64,000 bases of DNA, taken from assembly GCA_023548195.1 (NCBI GenBank), contig JAJHZJ010000413.1, positions 15,621,941-15,685,940 on the forward strand. The letters run 5' to 3'. The notes under the pieces were generated by a model. That model saw only the letters and a list, made by a program, of their open reading frames with translations, was not told where the DNA came from and searched no databases. The stretch's first letter is position 1. Every line of letters starts with the position of its first letter. Position numbers and translations under genes: made by a program. The DNA comes from Bettongia penicillata ogilbyi (Eukaryota > Chordata > Mammalia > Diprotodontia > Potoroidae). Positions 56,283 through 64,000 of this stretch are shown here, one piece after another.

Positions 56283-57290
56283 ACAGAGACAGAGAAAGGG
56301 AAATAGGGTGCAGATAATGTGCCAATGTACAGAACAGTCTGTTTTAGACACTAGAAATCAAAAAATGGATTAAAAAATGAATAGAATGAAGGTGGAGAGA
56401 GTAGGGCACAGGAAGTAGTTTTTAACAAAGTTTCCCACAGAGAACAGACATAAGAAGATAGAGAAAACAGAAATCTGAATGAAGGGGGAGTAGGAATTGT
56501 CTGGTTGTAGGGTAAGGGGATAATGTGCCCAGGATGGGGAGAGCCTAGGAAGATATAGACACTATTCCTATTTCTAGCTATTTCCAAGGGGCATTGTATG
56601 CACTTACATCACTACAGCTATCACACCCATCCCATATGATCTTCTAATTCATTTTCACATTATTTAAGTATATTTTTAAGTTCCTACTTACTGAAGAGAA
56701 TACAGATGCCTACCTGACACTGAAGACATTTCATTCTAGTTGGGAAGACAAGATAAACTAGCAAAAATGCCTGATGTCTTGCTGTGGAGGTAGGCCAGGT
56801 GGTCTAAATTTTAAGTAAGAGGTGAGCAATTCAGCAGAACATAGGCTTGGTCCGTCAGGCAAGCAGGAATGGAATGGGGAGCTATTAACTGTAGTTCAGG
56901 TTATACCATCGCTTGACTAGATATTTCTGAGTCTTACAGCTAGTGATTTGCACAAACAGGACTACAGTGAGATTAAAACAGCAAGTAGGAAGCAACAGGT
57001 TTATGGAAGCTCAAGGAGTAAGTACCTTGCATGTAATGTCAAGATCCAAGTGGGAGTATAGCCCCTGAATCTCAATTCACTTAGGGTCCATCTAATTCAC
57101 CTTTCAGGGCCAAAGACAGGTAGGTTGTGGTCTCTCACACCTTAATAACTACAGGAAGACACGCCAAGAGTGAAGTTAACGCTTTAGTCAGCAAATGTTA
57201 TAGGAATGATCACTCAAATCATCATAAAAAGGAGTGATCACTCTAGCATCAAGGAAGGCTATTTGGAGTATATGGAACTTGATATCATCA
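56283..57290. other. Mostly anonymous
   Basis: A short L2 tail complement ('gcctacctgacactgaagac', 'attctagttgggaagacaa') is visible at 56690-56765; the rest shows nothing I can support. Confidence 0.4.
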
Positions 57291-57294
57291 TGGT

Positions 57295-57478
57295 ATTGAT
57301 ATTTGGGAGGGACCTTCGAGGTAATCCCATTCAATCCTCTGATTGCACAGATTAGACAACTGAAGGTAAAATGATTTCGTAAGATTACACAGAGAGAAAA
57401 TAGCAGAGATGAAATTCAAACATGCTTCCTGACCCCCCCAAAAAAAGAATCCAGTGCTTTTTCTAATATGCTTTTATG
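57295..57478 (-). mobile_element. MIR-type SINE
   Basis: 'gggagggaccttcgaggtaa', 'gattgcacagattagacaac', 'agattacacagagagaaaat', 'ccagtgctttttctaatatg'. Confidence 0.75.
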
Positions 57479-57824
57479 CCTAGAACATGAGTAAGACTCA
57501 GAAAAGAAGTGAAAGAAAAGAATGCTGTTCTCACCTGCAGAAACACTGTTTATAAATGTATAGAGGCAGAAATACTCATGTTATTTGGAGAGAATAGTGA
57601 AATAACTAGCTTGACTAAAATAGGGAATGTATGAATACACAGTGGGAGATAAAGGAAGTGGAAGGGACCGGCATATGAAGGACATTGTATTGGCTAAAGA
57701 ATTTTGATTTTTTTTTCTTTGAAGGTTTTAAGAAAGTAGCTAGTGTCTGTAAAGTAGATTTTGTGTTATTATCATTAACTCTAGTTCATTTTATTTCCCC
57801 AAAGACTTTCCCTACAATAACTCA

Positions 57825-57995
57825 GTTCTGTAAGTTGTTGAAATGTGATTTTCCAAGTTTTACAGAAATGGAAATGTTAAATCATTTAATGGGACTTGTT
57901 CAATATTACAATGCTAGAAAATGGGAGACAGGATTTAATTTAAATCTAGATTTTGTGACTCCAAGTGCCTTTGCATTATACTTCCTACCAATTAA
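57825..57995 (-). mobile_element. MIR-type SINE
   Basis: 'gttttacagaaatggaaatg', 'gacttgttcaatattacaat', 'gagacaggatttaatttaaa', 'gactccaagtgcctttgcat'. Confidence 0.6.
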
Positions 57996-58089
57996 CCTCA
58001 GAAACATATGATTGTTGGTTTGGAGAGACTAGACAAGGGCAAATGATTAAGAAACATTGACATATTCTAGGTGAAAAATGATTAAGGTT

Positions 58090-58268
58090 AGGAGCAAATA
58101 GGAGTGCTATCTGGAAAAAGGAACAGTACTTAGAGGCAAAGGACCTGGGTTTGAAATATGATCTTAGACATGTCTTTGAGTTTCTCTTTCCCCATCCCTA
58201 AAATGAAGAGGTTGACCAGTATTGTCTCTCAGATCTCTTTTGGCTTTGATGCTATGATCCAAAGGTGA
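58090..58268 (+). mobile_element. MIR-type SINE
   Basis: Sense: 'acttagaggcaaaggacctg', 'cctaaaatgaagaggttgac', 'tctcagatctcttttggctt', 'gatgctatgatcca'. Confidence 0.65.
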
Positions 58269-59045
58269 TGGTATTAGGAATGGGATAGACAGAGTAGAAT
58301 GAAAATACATTAGAATAGAAAAAAAAATCACAGAATATGGTGACTGGTTGGATATAGGTGTAGGGGAAGGATTCCAGGAGGAATATAAACCAGGATGATT
58401 TGGAAAATGGTATTGTCATTGAGAAAAATGGAGCTTGAAGTTCAGGAGGAGGAGGATAACTTCAGTTTACTGTCACTGTTAAGAAATGACATTGGGTCAT
58501 CCAGGAGCCTATGCCAAGAAGGCTATTGGAATTATGGGACTATTGGAGAGAGGTTAGTGTCCGATAAAATGAAGGAGTTACTTGTAAAGGGTTAGAATGC
58601 ATGGACACTGAGGTCCCTTCTAAAATCAAATTCTGTCATTTATAAAGCTATTGAAATGTAATCAGGATAGTCTCCATGGGAGAAAGTTGATTGAGTTTGA
58701 CTTGAGTAAACAAATTTTCCTCTGGGAAAATAAAAAAATAAAATGAAATAAAATAAAAACAAAAACAAAAACATCAAAAAAAACCCTGAGGCTAAGAGCA
58801 ATCACAGTTGGAAATAAAACTGTAAATTTCATATTGAAATGACTATTCAAAACTTCAAATCTTGGACTTCACTTTCAAATGAAGTTAACTAAAGACACTA
58901 GATGGTGCCGATTGTCCCATGCCTACCCTCAAGCTAGGACAAAAGCGTTCAATCAGTGCCATGGACTCTATAGCTGCTAGAGTTTCGGTGTTGTGTGATT
59001 CTTCAGATGTCTTTCATCTTTGTCCCTCCTTGTGATGCAACATTA
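58269..59045. other. Mostly anonymous; A-rich run at 58728-58782
   Basis: An (AAAAT)n/(AAAAC)n run is the only clear structure. No exon or repeat family recognised. Confidence 0.45.
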
Positions 59046-59047
59046 CA

Positions 59048-59282
59048 CACTGTTGTTGTTCGGCCATTTCAGTTGTACCTGACTCTTCATGACCCTACTT
59101 GGGATTTTCTCAGCAGATGCACTGGAGCTGTCATTTCCTGCTTTCCCTTATTAGATGAGAAAACTGAGCTAAACAGGGTTCAGTAACTTGATCAAGGTCA
59201 CAGCTAATAAGTGTCTCAGGTTGGATTTGAACTCATGAAGAGCTTGCCCTTCCATCCACTACACTACCCAACTGCCTAACAC
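59048..59282 (-). mobile_element. MAR1-type SINE
   Basis: Complement MAR1: 'ttgttgttcggccatttcag', 'cctgactcttcatgacccta', 'gggttcagtaacttgatcaa', 'gatttgaactcatgaagag', 'ccactacactacccaactgc'. Confidence 0.88.
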
Positions 59283-60150
59283 ATTGTCTAGTATATGTTT
59301 CCAAACCTATTCAGGAGCATTGTAACTATGAGATTTCCCAGCTACTGACTAACCCTTTTTCTTTTGTAGTTGGTATTGCCCCACTGAACCCTGATACCCT
59401 CCAAAGTTTATGGAATGAAACACTCTCAAAATATAAAGATCTGGAAGAAAATAAAAGCAAAAGAAAAAAAGTTGAGGTAGAAAATTCAGATATTTATGTG
59501 TATATAAGGAAAACAGTACAAATGGAATGTAATCTGGGGGAGGGCCTGCGGGGACAGTGTGGGAAAAGACTTGCACGAAAAGGGTGGCTAAACAGCTTTT
59601 TCTGCAAAAGCATAAAGCAATTGCAGAACCAGATAAAATCCATGACTATTAACTCAATTGCTTTGCAGGACTGCATGAATTACAAGCAAAGCACTCTACC
59701 AATATCCTTTCAGATACAACAGAAAGCATCACATATCTATTCCCAGAAGATGAAAATACCATTGTCCACTCCAAATACAGGTAAATTTTGTTTCTATGCA
59801 CGTGATGGGCAATTGCCAGGGAAGAGGCCAGGGATAAGGGTTTTGGAAAGTAGCACTGAATTCTAATAAAAGTGTCAATTCTGTGATTTGGAGCATGTAG
59901 CAGACATTCCAAAACTGGTTAGCTATTCATGTCAAAAAGAGAAGGGCTATCCATTGACTGTGATGCTGGGACTACAATGAATTCAAAATATACCAGCCAG
60001 CCAAAGGGAAGTGGGTCTCATTCCTGCCTGGCAACTACAAACGAGGAGACTAAGGCTCAATCTTTTGTGACAGAAGAGCCTTCAGTTCTTTATCTCCCTT
60101 TTGGGGCCATCATGTTTGGCAGAGAGCACGTGGCACCGCCATTGCTGCTC
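59283..60150. other. Anonymous, with a MIR scrap
   Basis: 'ctgcctggcaactacaaacg' with 'aggagactaaggctcaa' (60024-60060) may be a MIR scrap. A 122-residue plus frame at 59498-59866 has no domain I recognise; I do not call a gene. Confidence 0.4.
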
Positions 60151-60154
60151 TCTT

Positions 60155-60475
60155 TATTGCTATTTTTCTTCTTCTTCTTCTTCCTACTCCTTCCTCTTCT
60201 CCATTCCATTCCTTTCTTTCCTCTCTGCTTCCCTCTCTCCCTCTCTCTCCCTTCCGTCCTTCCTTCTTTCTATCTGTATTTACTTTCTCCCTCCCTCTCT
60301 TTGTTCTTTCACTCCTTCCCTCCCCTCTCTTTTTCTTTTTCCTTTTCTCTTTCTTTCCTTTCTCTTCTTTCTTTCTTTCTTTCTTTCTTTCTCTTTCTTT
60401 CTTTCTTTCTTTCTTTCTCTTTCTTTCTTTCTTTCTTTCTTTCTTCATTTCTTTTTTTCTTTCTTTTTTCTTCCT

Positions 60476-60549
<74 letters not shown>

Positions 60550-60556
60550 CCCCATA
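60155..60556. repeat. Long pyrimidine tract, (TTCTT)n/(TTTC)n/(TC)n
   Basis: 400 bases almost pure C/T on the plus strand, ending in an uninterrupted (TC) run of about 60 bases (60484-60543). The 220-, 178- and 112-residue open frames across it, read as Ser/Leu/Phe or Lys/Arg/Glu runs, are compositional artefacts. Confidence 0.97.
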
Positions 60557-62240
60557 CCTATGAATTTGTCAACTTTAAAATATTGCAATAATGAGCCAAG
60601 AGAATTCTGGCAGCTAGAGACTTGTCAGATTTTTTAGGACTCTGGAGAATTATCTCAGTTGTTCTGCTCAGCAGTGGAATATAATCTGGCTCAGCTACTT
60701 GCAATGGAGCATTTAAAAGAGAACTTGCTAAGGTCCAAGCCATGTAGAAACTGTGTTCAGTTTGATGCAACTCATCCCAAGGCCTAAGGTGGTATGGAAG
60801 GAAGTATGCCCCAATTTGTTGGGGGAAGGTATTTGTCACTTCTGTTCTTACTACATCATCATAGTAAATATCCCTTTGTCAAATTGTTGTTCACTTCGTA
60901 ATAATTGATCAATCTACTCCAAAGCATCCTATCAAATATTGCCTTGTTTGATCGTCATAAGACTTGAACTTAGTTCTGGTCCTACGTCATATTCACGTAC
61001 CACAAATTTAAACAAGCTCAAGTATAGGAAGAATGGTAGATAATTTGATTTTGACCATTAAAGGAAATGGTTCTGTATTTTAAACATTCCACCAATTCAG
61101 TCAAGGATAATTGACATAATGCAAGTCATTTCTTAAGTAGACAACTTGATCTCATTACAGTTCTGACTAGTTTAAATTCATTACCATGCCTCAATAACAG
61201 AACTGCAGGTGGCTTCTGAGGTAGCCAAATGACAATATCATATTAATCAGTTGAAGCACATGGATGACAACAAGCTTTATACCTCTGCTGAGGGAAGGCA
61301 GAAGCATATACAATCACTTTATCTTTCTCCAATGATATGAAAATGTCATTTGTCCTTTATCAGTTCCTGTAACAAGCCCCTCCCCTCCACCTTCCCTTTC
61401 TGGAAGCTAGCCCACAACTTTGGAAGGTGATTACCTTGATTTCAAAGTACTCTGTGGTTCCACAATATGAAATTACACCTCACAAGTCAGTATACTACCT
61501 TTTATAGTCAATCATATGTCACAATTAGCTTCAAGCAAAGACATTTGCTGAAATACCATAGTAAGAATGGTGCCTAGAGAGAAAAAAAGATTCCTTTAGA
61601 AACCTAGGGCACACTCTTCTACAAATACACATAGTATCAGTGAGAAGAGTCAGCACACATATGAAATACAATGGTAAAGAAGCATATAAAGAGGGAAAGT
61701 GGTAAAGGCAAATCATTTTTCCAAAATACCAGAGCTCATGTCCATTTTCTTCTCATAGTATCCTCATGTTACTACCCACTGGGTATAGTATATCTGTTGA
61801 CTAGATTGATGCTGCAAGGTACAATTAGTAATTGAAGGCATTGATGGAAAGGAAGTCATCTTCTCCCTGATCTACTGTCTTCTGATAGAACATTTTATTT
61901 GGTAAACAGTGGGAGACCTTGGTCTATGCCTGTTTTTTTTTTTTTTTTCAAATTGCTTTCCAGTTTTATTAAAACTTTTTTTTTTTGTCTAGTGGTGAGT
62001 TCTTGCTTACTAACGAATAGAACATAGGTAAAATTACTTTTTAAAATTAAATTAATATATGGTCCATAGGAATCATTATGTATAGGTTAGTGGCCCCATT
62101 TCTGTTTTGCTTTTACACCACTGCTTCAGAGAACATTCAGCTATCTCAACTTTCTCCAACAAATCAGATTGACAGTTTTTCTTTAATTTATAACCTAAAT
62201 GAATGAAAAAATATCAGTGGACTATAGGTACCACAATTTT
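60557..62240. other. Long anonymous stretch
   Basis: 1.7 kb without a supported repeat, exon or RNA; T-runs at 61931-61950 and 61978-61986. Confidence 0.45.
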
Positions 62241-62244
62241 TGCT

Positions 62245-62325
62245 GAGTTGTTGAATGCAAATAAGAGTGAGATCCTCCCTGACCTCAAAGAATTTATATT
62301 CCAATGAGAAAAGATATCACATTAA
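62245..62325 (-). mobile_element. L2 3' scrap
   Basis: 'gagttgttgaatgcaaataag', 'ctccctgacctcaaagaatt', 'tatattccaatgagaaaag'. Confidence 0.5.
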
Positions 62326-62334
62326 AAGAGTATG

Positions 62335-62535
62335 ACCAGGGAAAGATGGTACGATGGATAAAGGGCTGGACTTGGAGCCTGGAAGAACTGAGTTCAAATT
62401 TGGCCTTGGAAACTTATGATCTTTATGTCCCTGGGCAAGTCATTTAAGTTGTCTGTCTCAGTTTCCTTATCTATAAAATGGAGATAGTAATGGCACTGAC
62501 TTCCCAGAATTGTTGTGAGGAGGAAAAAAACATAA
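62335..62535 (+). mobile_element. MIR/THER1-type SINE
   Basis: Sense: 'atggtacgatggataaaggg', 'gagttcaaatttggccttgg', 'ctgggcaagtcatttaagtt', 'cagtttccttatctataaaa', 'gaattgttgtgaggagg'. Confidence 0.85.
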
Positions 62536-62607
62536 TATGAAATAATGTTGAATGCATTTCTCCACTTTGGGACATACTTTTTCTAAGAGTGAACATTGTA
62601 TGCTTTC

Positions 62608-62668
62608 ACTTTTCATATATTTGCATATATTTTCATATATTTTGAAATATATTTTCATATATTTGGGA
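62608..62668. repeat. Short tandem repeat of a 'ttttcatata' unit
   Basis: Five imperfect units of about 11-13 bases. Confidence 0.8.
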
Positions 62669-62689
62669 AATGTAAAATCATAATTTTTC

Positions 62690-63362
62690 CCCCTCAAAGT
62701 TATCTAATGACTTCTAAAATTTAAAAACACATGTCAAATTTTTCACATGATAAATTACTTTTTCCAAATCAAAAAAGGTTAGACAGGTTGTTGAATATCT
62801 TTACAATACTGCTTACTATATACATTGTTCTCATTTTGCTTACTTTGCCTCAGGTCATGGAAGCCTTTCCAGGTTTTTCTGAGAGCATTCTCTTCATAGT
62901 TTTTTAAAGCACAATAGTATCCAATCACATTCATACACCACAGCATTTTCATCTATTTCATCTATTCCCCCCAAATTCCAATTGTTTGCCATCATAAAAG
63001 AGCTATTACAATACTTTTGTATAGATGAATCTTTTTCCTTTTTTCTCTGATATCTATGGAGTATGGATCTAGTAGCAGTACTGCTGAGTCAAATGATATG
63101 CATATTTTATAGTCATTTGGCCACAGTTCCCAATTGTTCTTGAGAATTGTTGAATTAATTCAGAACTCCAGGCAACAATGGGTTATTGTACTTATTTTCT
63201 CACAACCCCTCCAACATTTGTCTTTTTCCTTTTTTCAACTTAGCAAGTCTGATTAGTGTGAGGTAGTACCTCAGAGTTGTTTAAATTTTCATTTCTAGTG
63301 ATTTAGAGGATTTTTCATATGACTATTGATAGTTTGGGTTTTTTTTTCTCTGAAAACTGCTG
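62690..63362 (-). mobile_element. L1 3' end, 5'-truncated
   Basis: Complement of the ORF2 C-terminal end and 3' region: 'ccaggtttttctgagagcat', 'gcacaatagtatccaatcac', 'gatatgcatattttatagtc', 'gtgtgaggtagtacctcaga', 'ctagtgatttagaggatt', ending 'gatagtttgggtttt'. No duplication seen. Confidence 0.75.
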
Positions 63363-64000
63363 TTTCTCATTCAAAATGACAATAGTCTAGTCATGTCCAC
63401 CCTGTGCTTCTCCAAGGCCATTTTGGTAACCTGCAACTTTAACTCTTCTGTGGCTGTGATCTATCTTATGAAATTCATTGCTAGATTATTCCATGTAGTA
63501 TCAGTGATTCTTATTTTTAGTAAAAGGATGAACTTTTGTTTGGGGAGAGAAGCTTAGCAGCATTAAAAAAAAATTGGTTTAGTGGAGTAAAAACCAACTT
63601 GAAAACTTCCAATAAAGTGACCTTCAACATCTTAAAATTGTATAAGATTCCTTGAAGTACATAACAGAAAGAACTTTGTTTAACACTCCTGGGATTGTTA
63701 ATTTGAAATGAGACTCATCAAAGGTTTTTACCACTCTCTTCAAATTAGTTCACTGCAGATTCCAAATCGGAGGAATGATTCCTTTTAGATAGTTGAATGT
63801 CCAGATGTTCCTACTTACAGATGACATAACTTCATCAAGTTCTGACATACTGCCAGACTTTTAAAATGAAATGTATAATTACTCAAAGAGTTTGGCTGAG
63901 GTATCTGCCTGGGAGGTGGGTAAGGACAGGAGTAACAAATGGGTGATCAAGCATCTGCAGGTGGATAGTACTAAGTCCATAGGAAAAAAGAAATCTAGCA
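63363..64000. other. No recognisable feature
   Basis: Anonymous sequence to the window edge. Confidence 0.45.

Noticed and set aside
59498..59866. 122-residue plus-strand frame
   Set aside because: No domain, ordinary composition for chance ORFs in this length range, no flanking splice or promoter signals that stand out.
59929..60637. Open frames of 220 and 178 residues
   Set aside because: They are translations of the pyrimidine tract 60155-60556 (Ser/Leu/Phe runs); the other strand gives Lys/Arg/Glu runs. No domain and no exon context.

Overview
The window looks like gene-free DNA from a marsupial, probably an Australian one. It is AT-rich, has no recognisable host exon, and is built from mammalian interspersed repeats and microsatellites. 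The marsupial call rests on three things. First, SINEs of the MAR1 type (tRNA-like head, tail reading 'gactcttc[ag]tgaccc' on the opposite strand) and of a WSINE1-like type. Second, LINE-1 elements whose ORF1 and ORF2 resemble the marsupial rather than the placental lineage. Third, several ORF2-less LINE-1 derivatives of the 'half-L1' (HAL1) type, plus RTE/BovB-type, L2, L3/CR1 and MIR copies. Family names come from memory of consensus sequences; no library search was possible. No protein-coding gene, functional tRNA, rRNA, CRISPR array, operon or retrovirus could be supported.

Layout. 1-8 kb: an L1 3' end at the window edge, MIR/MAR1/WSINE1-like SINEs (one nested), L2-like copies, and an L3/CR1 element. 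8-11 kb: a complete HAL1 (copy A, + strand) inserted in the L3/CR1 tail. 11-12.2 kb: an internally deleted L1 (- strand). 12.1-19.4 kb: the eroded remains of a full-length L1 (+ strand) with 5'UTR, ORF1, inter-ORF region and ORF2, broken by later L1 and SINE insertions. 20-33 kb: old SINE/L2/L3 fragments, an RTE remnant and long anonymous stretches. 33.3-40 kb: an old L1 on the - strand whose ORF2 received a second complete HAL1 (copy B, 34.2-37.0 kb); farther on lies a young 5'-truncated L1 (38.7-39.7 kb). 40-46 kb: SINEs, an AT-rich palindromic minisatellite, L2 copies and a hAT-like element. 46-48.6 kb: a third HAL1 (copy C, - strand). 48.9-51.4 kb: an RTE scrap and another internally deleted L1 with a long GA tract. 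51.6-64 kb: L2 copies, MIRs, a short L1 insertion, a long pyrimidine tract, and an L1 3' fragment near the right edge.

Biology. The dominant theme is LINE-1 and its non-autonomous derivatives. Three HAL1 copies of different ages have 5' end, ORF1, linker and 3' end but no ORF2. Each is flanked by its own target-site duplication, so each was probably mobilised by ORF2 protein supplied by full-length L1. Two further L1 copies appear to share one and the same internal ORF2 deletion junction, which suggests a second kind of non-autonomous L1 lineage. All ORF1 and ORF2 copies seen here are broken by frameshift, stop or truncation, so nothing in the window looks capable of autonomous movement today.
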